A DNA stretch of 64,000 bases, from contig CAZJVP010000011.1 in NCBI GenBank assembly GCA_964549615.1, positions 62,001 to 126,000 on the forward strand. The letters are read 5' to 3'. Shown piece by piece: positions 36,738-46,644 of the stretch. The number at the start of each line of letters is the position of its first letter. The first letter of the stretch is position 1. Both the position numbers and the translations under genes were made by a program. The DNA comes from CAYVLA01 sp964549615 [NCBI: uncultured Thermococci archaeon]. Lineage in GTDB: Archaea; CAYQAE01; CAYVLA01. Under the pieces are notes generated by a model. The model was given only the letters and a program-made list of their open reading frames with translations. It made no database searches and had not been told where the DNA came from.

Positions 36738-37072
36738 TTTCCTCGGGTGCCCCGCAAGCCGAAGCCGACTGAAATATGTGATCGGAATCGCCCATAAGTC
36801 ACTGCCGGGCTAAGCGGGTCCGTCTCGTTTTGGACCCCCATCGATGGGCGACCCGAAGGTCGACATAGCCAAGGCGCCCTGCGAGCGGGGCAAACGCCCG
36901 CCTGCCTGCCATGTCCGCGTCAGGCAAGCGAGCGGTTGAGTTTAATCGAGCTTGGGGAATGTGGGGCGAGAGAGCATCTCGTCTTAGCCACCTCAAGACT
37001 CTGGAGAGGGCGAGGGCGTGCGGCGGGTGCGTCATCCAAATAGTAATAACCTGGGCCGCACTGCAGTTGGAC
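36738..37072. other. Divergent promoter region
   Basis: Spacer between the propeller gene and the six-hairpin gene. CACATATTTC (36771-36780, minus) and AGTAATAAC (37042-37050, plus) are in promoter position. No other gene seen. Confidence 0.5.
37042..37050 (+). promoter_or_regulatory. TATA-like box for six-hairpin protein
   Basis: AGTAATAAC lies about 26 nt before ATG 37073, which supports that start and a leaderless message. Confidence 0.45.
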
Positions 37073-40000
37073 ATGCTGCTCGACATAGCTCCCTTCGCCC
37101 AACGAGCTGTCAATAATGGTGCTATCGTGCTCCGCTGGGAGGAGCCAAGGGACATCTTTAGGGTGGAGATCGAGCCCGCCCCCGGGCGTCTTCCGCCATC
37201 GCGGCGGAAGGTGATCGTGAGGTACTGGCAGGACAAGTGGCCCAAACTGCGGCGGACGGAAGCCGACGTGACCGCTGGCAGGATCTGTTGGGCCGCCTGG
37301 AAAGGAGAGGACGACTGGTTCAATGGCCAGTGGCGAGCTGCAGATGCCCGGCTTCGCGTGCTCGGCAGGCGACTGATCGTCACATTCGCACCACTTGCTC
37401 GGCGCGAGTTCCCGGAGATGCAGGAGTACAGCGTGACCTATCGGCGCACCTTAAAGCTGTCCATCGAGATGCCGCACGCCTGCGAGGCCACGATCCGGGT
37501 CTTCACCACCAGCAAGGTCGCCGAGAGGACGGTGGCGATCGAGCTGGGTTGCGGCATCAAGCCGCGCCCTCGGTGGGACGGGTCCGTCGAGGTATACAAC
37601 GGCACTCTCTTGAAATTTGTGAAGCCGAGTCGAAGGAATCCGCGGCTGGTGCTGAGGCTTCTATGCTCGAAGCCTGCTCCGCTCTCCCACGACGGCACCA
37701 TCGTGACCGTACGGTCTGCCGCGGCATCGTTCTCCTTCCGACCTGACGATGTGGCAAGGGGGCAGCCGATCTGGGCGCCCGACCTGCGCGTTCTGGTGTC
37801 GGCCGCGGAGGACGATGCGAGGTACACCTCCGAGTATGCCGCCTCACTGGTGAAGGAGAAGTGCCTCTACGACAGGATCGCGGATCTTCCGGAGCAAACC
37901 CTGCAGGCCGCCCTGAAGAGCTGCCCACCCAAAAGGCCGATGCATTTCGTGGTGGGCATAGAGGGTTCGCGCCAGAAGTTCGGTGTCGAGCCCAACGGCG
38001 ACATCTTCGCTGGCATCGGCTACATCAGGCGCGTCCAGGGCCCTGACACGCCCAGGGTTGCCTGGGAGGGGAAAAGGCTCTACGTCCGGTTCGGCTGGGA
38101 CAAAATGACGCCTAACGGCAGGTACTTGGAGGAGGGTTACCTGCCGATCATCTTATCCACCTTCTCCAAAGGCCCTCTGGACGTGCACGAAGAGGTGCTT
38201 GCAACTAGGCTGATCGGCAGGATGGCCCAAGGTCGGGCGCGGGGCGAGGATGCGGTGCTAGCGATGGCGCGGCTGACCTTCGAGAACCGCGGGGAGGAGT
38301 CGATTGACGTCGAACAAGAGATCTTCTGCGAGAGTGGCACTCGGTTGGTCCCTGAGAAGATGGCGCTTCGCGGAAACCTGGTCTACGGCGGCCCAGGCGG
38401 GGATCGTCTGAGGTTGGCCTTGGAACTGTGCAACGGCGGCGAGCTGTGCGAACGCAGGGGCATCATACTCTACAAGGTGCGTCTGGCCCCGAATTCCAAG
38501 AGCACGCTTGTCGTGAAGTTCCCCTTCATCGAGCCCGTCACAAGCGAGGAGATTGCCAGCCTGAGGGAAAAGGCATGGGACCAAGAACACCGGGATGTCA
38601 GAACCTACTGGAAGGGCCGCTTGGCATCGGGTACCGAGATCCACACGGGAGAGCAGGACCTGGACGACTTCCACAGGGCGTTGCTAACGCACATACTCAT
38701 CAACGATGAGAACGAGATTGGCTCCGACCGCATCATCCCGCGGGTGAGTAGCTTCGCCTACGGCTGCTTCCCGAACGAAGCCGTCATGCAGATCATGGAG
38801 CTTGACCGTCGAGGCTACCACGATGAAGCCGCGCGACGCCTGGCTACCCTCCTTCACTACCAGGGAACCGTGGGACTTCCGGGGAACTTCAAGGGCAAGG
38901 ACGGCGTCTTCTACGGGGCAGGCGGCTACGAGTCAGGCGGCTACAACCAGCACCACGGCTGGGTTCTCTGGGGCCTGTCCGAGCACTATCGCCTGACGGG
39001 TGATGCTGCCTGGCTGGCCGGGATCGCGGACAAGCTGGTTGCCGGCTGCGACTGGGTGGCGAGAGAGAGGAGGGCGACGATGGGCAGGCATGGGGGCATC
39101 CGTCCCATCGAGTACGGCTTCCTCCCGGCGGGATCGCTTGAGGACGTGAAGGATTTTTGCTACTGGTTATCCACGAACTGCCTGACCTACAGGGGGCTGG
39201 CGGCGGCCGCAGAGGTCTTAAGGAGCGCCGGGCTTCCGGAAGGTCGTCGGTTGGTCCTAGAGGCCAAGAGATACCGGGCTGATCTGCTTGCTGGAATCGA
39301 GAAATCAATGGTCCTGTCGCCGCTAGTCCGCCTGCGCGACGGCACCTACGTGCCACACATCCCTTCGAGGCTCTACTGGCGCGGCAGGGACATCGGGTGG
39401 ATAAGGGAGGTGCTGGAAGGATCGATTAACCTGATCACCACTGTGTTGGATCCCGAGGACCAGGGGAGCACATGGATACTTAAGGACTACGAGGACAACC
39501 GCTATGTGGGCTCACCGTTCGGCTATGCCTTGGACGACTTCGATGCGCAGTGGTTTGGAAGGGGAGGTTTCAGCATGCAGCCAAACCTGGTCTACACGCC
39601 GTCTCCATACCTGGCTCGCGACCAGATCGAGCATTTCCTGAGGGCCTTCTTCAACAGCTTCGCAGCCTGCTGGAGGCAGGAGATCCGCTCGATGACCGAG
39701 CATCCCCTCCCCACCCTTGCCGACTGGGCTGGGGACCACTTCAAGAGCTCCGACGAGTCCATGGTCTCTCTGTCCCTTCGCCTCATGTTCGTGCAGGAGT
39801 CCGGGGGCGACCTATACCTTGGGAGGGCCATCCCACGCTACCTTCTGTGCCCGGGAGCTAAGGTCTGGATCAAGAGGGCCGAGACGTACTTCGGGACCGT
39901 GAGCCTCGAGATCGCGGTAGCCCAGGATGCGGCGTTCATCGATGCGGTCGTGGAGCCGCCAACCCGTTGCCCGCCGAAGAGGATCCTGCTCCGCCTGCGG

Positions 40001-40150
40001 CACCCCCACAGGTCAAGGATATCGAGCGTAACAGTCAACGGACAGCAATGGAGCGATGTGGATCCGGACAAGGAATGGGTCGTCCTGCCAGCCCTCACTT
40101 CCCGAACGGCGATCCGTGCGCTGTATGGGCAGCCGAAAAGACATGAATAG
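37073..40150 (+). CDS. Large six-hairpin glycosidase-like protein
   Basis: 1025 residues from ATG 37073 (MLLDIAPFAQ); the frame is open to 36911. The first half is beta-rich (supersandwich-like; IVLRWEEPRDIFRVEIEPAP). From about residue 515 an (alpha/alpha)6 barrel begins: DDFHRALLTHILIN, ARRLATLLHYQGTVGLPGNFKGKDGVFYGAGGY, GYNQHHGWVLWGLSEHYRLTGDAAWLAG. Repeated helices and acidic residues match GH63/GH78/GH95-like barrels. A small beta domain closes it (VTVNGQQWSDVDPDKEW). No signal peptide. The length and layout suggest an enzyme on imported glycan, but family membership cannot be fixed by eye. Confidence 0.65.
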   Translation: MLLDIAPFAQRAVNNGAIVLRWEEPRDIFRVEIEPAPGRLPPSRRKVIVRYWQDKWPKLRRTEADVTAGRICWAAWKGEDDWFNGQWRAADARLRVLGRRLIVTFAPLARREFPEMQEYSVTYRRTLKLSIEMPHACEATIRVFTTSKVAERTVAIELGCGIKPRPRWDGSVEVYNGTLLKFVKPSRRNPRLVLRLLCSKPAPLSHDGTIVTVRSAAASFSFRPDDVARGQPIWAPDLRVLVSAAEDDARYTSEYAASLVKEKCLYDRIADLPEQTLQAALKSCPPKRPMHFVVGIEGSRQKFGVEPNGDIFAGIGYIRRVQGPDTPRVAWEGKRLYVRFGWDKMTPNGRYLEEGYLPIILSTFSKGPLDVHEEVLATRLIGRMAQGRARGEDAVLAMARLTFENRGEESIDVEQEIFCESGTRLVPEKMALRGNLVYGGPGGDRLRLALELCNGGELCERRGIILYKVRLAPNSKSTLVVKFPFIEPVTSEEIASLREKAWDQEHRDVRTYWKGRLASGTEIHTGEQDLDDFHRALLTHILINDENEIGSDRIIPRVSSFAYGCFPNEAVMQIMELDRRGYHDEAARRLATLLHYQGTVGLPGNFKGKDGVFYGAGGYESGGYNQHHGWVLWGLSEHYRLTGDAAWLAGIADKLVAGCDWVARERRATMGRHGGIRPIEYGFLPAGSLEDVKDFCYWLSTNCLTYRGLAAAAEVLRSAGLPEGRRLVLEAKRYRADLLAGIEKSMVLSPLVRLRDGTYVPHIPSRLYWRGRDIGWIREVLEGSINLITTVLDPEDQGSTWILKDYEDNRYVGSPFGYALDDFDAQWFGRGGFSMQPNLVYTPSPYLARDQIEHFLRAFFNSFAACWRQEIRSMTEHPLPTLADWAGDHFKSSDESMVSLSLRLMFVQESGGDLYLGRAIPRYLLCPGAKVWIKRAETYFGTVSLEIAVAQDAAFIDAVVEPPTRCPPKRILLRLRHPHRSRISSVTVNGQQWSDVDPDKEWVVLPALTSRTAIRALYGQPKRHE

Positions 40151-40576
40151 GCTCAGACGCTCGGGGCGCGGCAAGTCCGGCTCGAGGCGACCATTGCAAG
40201 CTTTCATCCGGTCCCAAGAAGCCGCTATGCCGCAAGACAGTCGGATCTCCGCTCTCCGTGAGGGCTTACCGGTGGATTTTTCAGGGGGTTCCGTCCCGCG
40301 CCGAACATCATTGGCCAGCTGGGGTGGGAGAGCGTGACAGTCGGCGATTCTGGAAGCCTGTCTGGGGATCTTTTATAAGATGTCTGTAGCGGGGCTTAAC
40401 CGGAGATCTCGTCGCCCGGGTGGAGGCCGCGAACACGATCGCTTCAAAGATGGGCGGAAACGGGGGTTCCAGTGGGCCCGCCCTCGCGCGTCGGGTCAGC
40501 GTTCGGACGGGCGTGAGGGTTGTGGCTTGGCCGCGCGGCATGCTAGGCGACGTAGGCTCGATAGGAGAGGGGAAGA
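40151..40576. other. Long leader/intergenic region before HtrA
   Basis: No gene is supported. TTTTATAAG at 40371-40379 is the clearest TATA box here; a start near 40402 leaves a leader of about 175 nt to GTG 40577. An in-frame TAG at 40562-40564 blocks any N-terminal extension of HtrA. Confidence 0.5.
40371..40379 (+). promoter_or_regulatory. TATA box upstream of HtrA
   Basis: TTTTATAAG, strong match to the archaeal TATA consensus. Confidence 0.5.
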
Positions 40577-41509
40577 GTGCCGCAGGATGATGAGGTTCTC
40601 GACATGGTCGAGAAGGCGACGCGGAGCGTGGTGAACATCAACACCGTCCGCGTATTCCAGGATGTCTACTACAGGGTTGTGCCGGTGAAGGGCATGGGTT
40701 CCGGCTTCATCTACGACGGCGGCGGCTACATCCTGACTAACGCACATGTTGTGGACGGCAGCGAAAGGATCGGCGCCGTCATGGCGGACGGGCGGGTCTT
40801 GGAAGGGCGGCTGGTCGGTTCGTGTCACAGCCATGACGTGGCCGTCGTCAAGGTGGAGGGCGATGGTCTTGCCGTGGCGCAGATCGGGGATTCTGATGCG
40901 CTCAGGATGGGGCAGAGGGTCTACGCCATAGGGAACCCCTTCGGACTGGAGGGTGGCCCCACGGTCACGGCGGGGGTTATTAGCGCCCTGAACAGATCCA
41001 TACACTCCTCGATGGGCACTTACGAGAATCTCGTGCAGACGGACGCCGCCATCAACCCGGGAAACAGCGGGGGGCCCCTGGTGGACCTCCATGGGCGGGT
41101 GATCGGGATCAACACGGCGATAATCCCATATGCACAAGGGATCGGATTTGCAGTTCCAATCAATGTCGCCAAGAAGTGTGCCGAGGAGCTCATGGCGCAT
41201 GGAACGGCCGTCAGGCCCTGGCTCGGAGTCAGCGGAATAACGATGAGCAGGGACGTCGCAGCATACTACGGCATCCCCGTCGATTGGGGCGTGCTCGTGC
41301 TTAGGGTCTTGGCAGGAAGCCCGGCTGAGAAGGCAGGGATCGTCGTGGGAGACGTGATCCAGATGCTCGGGGGCAAGAGGATCCTGAGCTTGGAGGACCT
41401 TCAGGAGACGATCCAAGATCTAGAGGTCGGAACCGGGATCGAGATTCGCCTGATCAGGGACGGAACGCGGAAGTGGATCGTCCGGGCAGAGTTGGAGAGG
41501 ATGCCCTGA
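40577..41509 (+). CDS. HtrA/DegP-like serine protease with one PDZ domain
   Basis: 310 residues. The trypsin-like triad is present: His57 (TNAHVVD), Asp87 (SHDVAVVKV) and Ser164 (PGNSGGP). A single PDZ domain follows from about residue 205 (RPWLGVSGITMS..., GVLVLRVLAGSPAEKAGIVVGDVI). There is no signal peptide or membrane helix, and the start is fixed by an in-frame stop just upstream, so it should be cytoplasmic, unlike most bacterial HtrA. Roles in protein quality control are known for the family. Confidence 0.92.
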   Translation: MPQDDEVLDMVEKATRSVVNINTVRVFQDVYYRVVPVKGMGSGFIYDGGGYILTNAHVVDGSERIGAVMADGRVLEGRLVGSCHSHDVAVVKVEGDGLAVAQIGDSDALRMGQRVYAIGNPFGLEGGPTVTAGVISALNRSIHSSMGTYENLVQTDAAINPGNSGGPLVDLHGRVIGINTAIIPYAQGIGFAVPINVAKKCAEELMAHGTAVRPWLGVSGITMSRDVAAYYGIPVDWGVLVLRVLAGSPAEKAGIVVGDVIQMLGGKRILSLEDLQETIQDLEVGTGIEIRLIRDGTRKWIVRAELERMP

Positions 41510-41601
41510 AGGCCCTCTCGCGTTGCTGCTTCCCCGCACGTTTCGGGAGCCCCGCCCTGCGGTTTGCGCATCGCTTGGCATAACGATGTGAATCCGAAGG
41601 C

Positions 41602-41609
41602 TATTAAAG
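41602..41609 (+). promoter_or_regulatory. TATA-like box for MEDS protein
   Basis: TATTAAAG lies about 25-30 nt upstream of ATG 41634, consistent with a leaderless start there. Confidence 0.4.
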
Positions 41610-41633
41610 GCCCCTGCCTGACGGTTGGATTCG

Positions 41634-43118
41634 ATGCCGGACCCGCCGGTTTCCGCGGGCTCGGGCAGATCCGACTCGCAATCTGGTCGGCGGTTGAGGC
41701 GAATGACGGTTCAGGATCTCAGACAGATGGGCATCGAGGAGCTAGGCGAGATGCCCTGGGGCACCCACCTTTGTGCGTTCTACGACTCGGAGGACGACCT
41801 GCTCGATCTCTTGCTCCCGTACTTCGGGGCGGGGCTGAGGAAGCATGAGTTCTGCATCTACGTGGCCTGGGATCGCCAAGACCGAGACGATGTGGAAGAG
41901 GAGATGCACGGCCACGGCTTGGACCGGTATCTTGAGCGAGGCCAGATGCGGATCATTCCTGCCGAGGAGTGGTATCTGAGGGGCGGTTTCTTCGACGCGC
42001 GAAGGGTGCTCGATTCTTGGGTTGAGAATTGTCATGAAGCCAGGGCAAGCGGCTACGATGGAATCAGGGTGATGGGCAACATGGCATGGCTCGATAGGGT
42101 CGACTGGCAGAGCCTTGCCGATTATGAGTACCAGGCAAACCGCTTGTTCAACGGTCACCCGATGATCGCCGTGTGCAGTTATCCCTTGGAGCGGTGCGAC
42201 GAGCGCCGGGCGACCGATCTAGTGGCGGCCCACCAGTTCGAGCTCGTCAGGACGTCGGAGGAATGGACGGCGGTTGGGCCGAGCCAGCCGCAGGGAGCCG
42301 TGGACAACGTAATGCGGCTGCGGGACGAGTTGCATAATTTGGATGGCCTCCTGAACGAGGGCAGGCTTGAGAAGCTGATCGCCAGCATGTTGTCTGACCT
42401 AGAGGACTCCTTCGGTGGTCGGTGGGTACGGTCCTTGGCTTGCTGGGATGCCAGCCGGGACCTCTCGGACAAGATCCGGACGTGGGCAGCGGAACAGCTC
42501 GAGGGTTTCGTGGGCGAAGCAGAGGAGATACACTGCGTCGCGAGGAAGCTGGCAATGATGCACAGGAAGATGTCGGGGGCCAGATGCGTTCGCGCGAGGG
42601 CGGATTCCACAGGCTTGGTCATCGAGGTCGAGGGCTGTCCGGGATTCGATGGGTGCGAGACGAGGACGAGCAGAGCACACTTTCTGAGGTGCGCGCCTGC
42701 CATGGCTGTCGCGGCGATGCTTCAGACCGCGGCGGAGACTCCCGTGTGGATCGATATACGCGAAGAGGGCAATGCATGCAGGATCGGGCTGCATCCTGGG
42801 TGGGTCCTTGAATGCCTTAGGGAGCTTGAGCCGTTCAAACTGGATGGCCTGGTTGTGTTGCGGGGAGGCCGCGTGCTTTTCTCTCACATTCCGACGGACT
42901 CGGAGGCCGAGGTGCTGGATGAGGCCGTGCTGCTGGACGAGGAGAAGCCGGTTGAGGGTGACGGCGTTCGCGTGGAGGAGCTGGAGCGGCGAAACAAGAA
43001 GGTGGTGATGGCAAGGCTTGGCGAGAACCTGATCTCGCTCTGCGTCGGCGGAGATTACCCGACGGAGGGACTTCGCCTTCACCTCGCCCGGGCCGTCAGC
43101 CGCATGGCTAGCCTCTGA
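41634..43118 (+). CDS. MEDS-domain (DcmR-type sensory) protein
   Basis: 494 residues from ATG 41634, or 471 from ATG 41703 (MTVQDLRQM). The MEDS domain, a KaiC/RecA-related sensory fold without a P-loop, spans about residues 35-210: MPWGTHLCAFYDSEDDLLDLLLPYFGAGLRKHEFCIYVAWDRQ, then GFFDARRVLDSWVENCHEARASGYDGIRVMGNMAWLD. The C-terminal half is a helical plus beta region rich in acidic residues (SMLSDLEDSFGGRWVRSL) with no known output domain visible. Likely a signal or redox sensor; no paired kinase is adjacent. Confidence 0.8.
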   Translation: MPDPPVSAGSGRSDSQSGRRLRRMTVQDLRQMGIEELGEMPWGTHLCAFYDSEDDLLDLLLPYFGAGLRKHEFCIYVAWDRQDRDDVEEEMHGHGLDRYLERGQMRIIPAEEWYLRGGFFDARRVLDSWVENCHEARASGYDGIRVMGNMAWLDRVDWQSLADYEYQANRLFNGHPMIAVCSYPLERCDERRATDLVAAHQFELVRTSEEWTAVGPSQPQGAVDNVMRLRDELHNLDGLLNEGRLEKLIASMLSDLEDSFGGRWVRSLACWDASRDLSDKIRTWAAEQLEGFVGEAEEIHCVARKLAMMHRKMSGARCVRARADSTGLVIEVEGCPGFDGCETRTSRAHFLRCAPAMAVAAMLQTAAETPVWIDIREEGNACRIGLHPGWVLECLRELEPFKLDGLVVLRGGRVLFSHIPTDSEAEVLDEAVLLDEEKPVEGDGVRVEELERRNKKVVMARLGENLISLCVGGDYPTEGLRLHLARAVSRMASL

Positions 43119-43154
43119 GCGGTGTGAGGCCGCTATCTCGCCCATTGCCTTTTT

Positions 43155-44461
43155 TTGGTCGCGCCTGTGTGGGCTGGATCCTATTTCAATTCCGCTCGCC
43201 AGCGAGGAGCGGGTTGGATTGACGGCGACTGGAGCCAAGGGATCGGAGTCGTCCTTGCGCCGACTCGTGGCCCTTGGGATGGCAAGAGCACGGCCGCCCC
43301 TGTCGTGTGGAAAGACGACTCGAGGTACCACATGCTGTATCAGGGATGGTCGAAACGGGACGGCCCCAGGATCCTCGGGCTCGCCGAAAGCCCGGATGGC
43401 AATTGCTGGCAGAAATACGAACGAAACCCCGTCATGAGGCCGTCGGAGGGCACATGTGATTAAGCGGGGTTCGAGTGGGGGTGCCTCCTCTTGGTCGACG
43501 GCCAGTACCGACTGTACTACACCGGGATCGGAGGCGACGGCAAGGCAAGGATAGGACTCGCCATATCCGAGGATCTCAGGACTCAGCAGAAGTACAAGGA
43601 AAACCCGGTCCTAGAGACGAGCCGCGAAATCCTTGGGAGTCCAGAGGCGCGGCCTTCCCGGCCGTCGTCCGCGGCGCCGAGGGATACAGGATGGTCTATG
43701 GGGGCTACGGACCGCAATCCATGGAGGTCGGGCTCGCGACATCAGGCGATGGGTTCACTTGGACCCGCCACCCAAACAACCCCGTTTTCAGACAGCGGGG
43801 GTGGTTCAAGGATCCGGCATGCGAAAGCTGGGACGCTGGAATCGAGGTTCACCAGCTGATCTCCGTGGGGGACCACTTCGTCATGCTCTACGAGGGCCTC
43901 GGCAACTACCCACATCGTTACAACCTCGGGGTGGCGTACTCGCCCGACTGTTCAGTGTGGGCCCGGAGCCGCGAGAATCCGATCTTCCCCCTGACGTCCC
44001 CCAGCGTTAAACAGGACATGAGCACCGTGCATCCCTGGCTCCTGTTGGATGACATGATCCTCTACTACGTCGAGGTTCTGGGCGCCAGCACGGACGCGGA
44101 ACACAGGATCTATGCTGCTAGGGTAGGGCCGGAGCTCGTCAATCCTTTGGACCAGAAAGCTCTAAGCTACCCCCTTATGTTCGAGGCAAGCGTAGGAGGG
44201 ATGGGTGCATCGACCCCGGCGGTATCATGCGTCGGCTTTCCTGCGAAGACCTTCCATCTGACGAGCTCAGCGCCGGGCGTGGTGCAGATCGATGTCGACC
44301 CATCCGGACTGGGCCAATGGAACGAGCTTCACCGGGGGCGGGTGACGAGGAACAAGCTCTGGTCCTTTAAGTCGCGTGCCGGTTTCGAGAGGGCGAGGCT
44401 CAGGTTCGCTCCCTCATCCGAGTCGCGAGCGTCTGCTTGGCTAGTTCTTGAGAGGTGCTAG
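43155..44461 (+). pseudogene. GH130/GH43-like beta-propeller glycosidase, broken by a stop and a frameshift
   Basis: The reading begins at TTG 43155, or further upstream. Propeller blades are visible: HMLYQGWSKRDGPRILGLAES, YRLYYTGIGGDGKARIGLAIS, YRMVYGGYGPQSMEVGLATSGDGFTWTR and HFVMLYEGLGNYPHRYNLGVAYSPD. The frame is cut by TAA 43461-43463 after SEGTCD, continues in the same frame to about 43630, and then shifts to another frame (WESRGAAFPAVVRG) that runs to TAG 44461. Two separate lesions make a true pseudogene more likely than a single error. The parent enzyme would have been a mannoside phosphorylase-like or arabinanase-like protein. Confidence 0.82.
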
Positions 44462-44524
44462 ACAAGGCCGGCTTCTTGAGGGCAAATGTGGTGGAACGGC
44501 GTCGTCGCAGGGGGTCGAACATCT

Positions 44525-45454
44525 CTATGTTAGGTGTCGCCTCAGGAAGCCCACCACCCTGTCGAAGGCTCCGGCGACGTCCGGGTCCCGGAGCCCGACA
44601 CCATCGAATCCGTGCCCACGGCCCGGCATGACGATGAGCTCATGTTCCACTCCGGCGCGGCGGAGCGCATCCGCCATCTCAAGGGACCGCTGGTAGGGAA
44701 CGTCGGTATCGGCGTCGCCATGCAGCAGCATGGTAGGAGGGTATCGACGAGTGACGTTGCGAAGAGGACAGAGGGGGTCGAAGGCGTCGAACTCCGCATC
44801 GGGGTCAAGGCCGGCAACCTCCCTTGGCCAAAGTCCTCGCTGCCGGCAGTAACGGTAGAACAGGAATCTGTTTGCCGAACCTTGGTCATTGGATACGGGC
44901 TTCGTTCCGACGGATCGGAGTGCTTCCTCCCTGGACACCACCGGGCGCTGGCTGTAGAATGGATCCGGCCGGCTGTACCATGGGGAAGCTATGTCTCCGT
45001 AGCCATAGAACGATACGAGCGCCTTGGGCCGAGGGACAACGCGGAAGCCGGCCATCAGGGCGAGGTATCCCCCCGCAGAATGTCCGATTACCCCGATCCG
45101 GCTCGGGTCTCCGCGGGCAAGCCGTGCGCCTCGTTTGCGCACCCAGCAAAAGGCGTCCATTATGTCCTCGACGATCGCGGGTAGCTTGGTCTCCGGGGCG
45201 AGGCGGTAGTCGATGGAGATGAGTGCGAAGCCCGATCCATGGTAGAGCTCGGCCTGCTCCGGCCTTATGTTCTCTCGGTGGCCACCGATCAGGGCCCCGC
45301 CGTGGATCCAGACCAGGGTCGGCGCCGGCTCGTGCCCGCCAGCGGGATAGACGTCAGCCCCTATCTCGCAGCCGTCCACAACCTTATAGATGTATGTACG
45401 CTTGGGGAGGGCTTGGGGCTTCCCTTTCCCTTGCTCCCGAACTTTTTCCGGCAC
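44525..45454 (-). CDS. Alpha/beta hydrolase, esterase (HGG/GHSAGG type)
   Basis: 309 residues. The oxyanion motif HGGA (VWIHGGALIGGH) and the nucleophile elbow G-H-S-A-G-G (VIGHSAGGYLAL) identify the hormone-sensitive-lipase-like/carboxylesterase group. The triad is completed by Asp in HGDADTDVPY and His in GRGHGFDG. No signal peptide. GTG 45454 is preceded by GGAG. With the neighbouring hydrolases it may remove acetyl or other acyl groups from sugars (inference). It lies convergent with the GH130-like pseudogene. Confidence 0.85.
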   Translation of the reverse strand: MPEKVREQGKGKPQALPKRTYIYKVVDGCEIGADVYPAGGHEPAPTLVWIHGGALIGGHRENIRPEQAELYHGSGFALISIDYRLAPETKLPAIVEDIMDAFCWVRKRGARLARGDPSRIGVIGHSAGGYLALMAGFRVVPRPKALVSFYGYGDIASPWYSRPDPFYSQRPVVSREEALRSVGTKPVSNDQGSANRFLFYRYCRQRGLWPREVAGLDPDAEFDAFDPLCPLRNVTRRYPPTMLLHGDADTDVPYQRSLEMADALRRAGVEHELIVMPGRGHGFDGVGLRDPDVAGAFDRVVGFLRRHLT

Positions 45455-45477
45455 GGTCTCCCAAGACCTGCTCCGTG

Positions 45478-46611
45478 TCAGCCCGCCTCTTTCGCGAGCA
45501 GGTCCTTGATCTCAGGCCATAGCTTCGGATGGTCGCGGATGTTGGCCCCGTCCCCCATCTCGTTCCATGCGTACAGGTAAGCGTGCTCAACGCCGAACTC
45601 CTCACACAACGAGTAAAGGACCCCCGGCCGCTCAACCAAGATCCGCCCCTCGACAGGGGTGACGAAGGCCGAGATCCTTCGTCCGAAGTACCGCCTGAAA
45701 AGCGCTAGCTCCGCCTCCATGCAGGTCTTCACCTCGGATGCGGACTTGCAGTAAAGGTCATCGCTTACGATGAACTTGTCGGCCGGAACATCACGCCACA
45801 GCGGCAGGTGGACGCAGCGTTGGTGGAAGCAGTCGTGCTGGGTGACGACCCCGTGCTGGCTGAGACCTATCGCGATGTAGACCTTCCTTGCTTTCTTGAG
45901 TTCCGCGAAGAGCTTCCGGTAGAAGCGAGCCAAGACCTCAGCCCGGAAGACGCACCAGTCGTCCCAGAACAGGTTGGGCTGGATGAAGATGATATCCCTT
46001 TTCGTGTCCCAAAGGCCCTCGGTCGGGGGCTTTATCTCGTCGACCGAGGGGAAGTCGGTCCCCCATCGCTGGTTCAGTTCCGCGAGGCTTGACCTTCGCG
46101 AGGCCCATCTCTGGAAATCTGCAACCATCTCAGGGCCGTAGCCGAGGTGGCGCCTCTGCGACGAACCCCAGTCCACCATTGACGGCTCCCAGAAGTTCAG
46201 AAGAGTCCTCCCCCGAACCTTGAACATGTCGTCTTCGTAGGCATCGATGAGCAGTTTGAGATACTCAATCATCGGCTCTGTGTTTGCGAGGTCGTGGACG
46301 TCGATGTTGTCGGTGGGCGACCCTGCTGAGTCGATGGCCGTGGTGACGGGCATCTGGGTCAGCTCTGAGAGGGCCCGAGCGCCTGGAAGGTAGCCGTAGC
46401 TCACGACCGGGACGACCGATATGCCCCTTTCCCTGCACGCTTTGAGGACCTTCTCCCAGGTTTCTCTAGCAGCGCGGAGCCATGTGTATTGGATGTCGTA
46501 GGAGATGCAGTCAAATCCCAGCGACCTTATGCGGTCAAGGCTAGCAAACATGCCGGGCCCGAGGTCTTTCTCGGGCTCCCACCAGGTATAGAACGACAGG
46601 ATCGTCTTCAC
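45478..46611 (-). CDS. TIM-barrel glycoside hydrolase-like protein
   Basis: 377 residues from GTG 46611, supported by GGAGG 10 nt upstream and by CCTTTAAG in TATA position; TTG 46662 is the longest option. An (alpha/beta)8 pattern: ILSFYTWWEPEKDLG, GFDCISYDIQYTW, ISVVPVVSYGYLPG, LLNFWEPSMVDWG, ELNQRWGTDFPSVDEI, and a closing AYLYAWNEMGDGANIRDHPK. The WEP and WNEMGDG acids are at the ends of strands and could be catalytic, as in GH5/GH42/GH99-like enzymes. No signal peptide. No closer family is recognised. Confidence 0.6.
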   Translation of the reverse strand: MKTILSFYTWWEPEKDLGPGMFASLDRIRSLGFDCISYDIQYTWLRAARETWEKVLKACRERGISVVPVVSYGYLPGARALSELTQMPVTTAIDSAGSPTDNIDVHDLANTEPMIEYLKLLIDAYEDDMFKVRGRTLLNFWEPSMVDWGSSQRRHLGYGPEMVADFQRWASRRSSLAELNQRWGTDFPSVDEIKPPTEGLWDTKRDIIFIQPNLFWDDWCVFRAEVLARFYRKLFAELKKARKVYIAIGLSQHGVVTQHDCFHQRCVHLPLWRDVPADKFIVSDDLYCKSASEVKTCMEAELALFRRYFGRRISAFVTPVEGRILVERPGVLYSLCEEFGVEHAYLYAWNEMGDGANIRDHPKLWPEIKDLLAKEAG

Positions 46612-46636
46612 GCGCCCAGCCGCCTCCTCGGCCAAA

Positions 46637-46644
46637 CTTAAAGG
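46637..46644 (-). promoter_or_regulatory. TATA-like box for TIM-barrel hydrolase
   Basis: CCTTTAAG on the minus strand, about 27 nt before GTG 46611, supporting that start. Confidence 0.4.
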
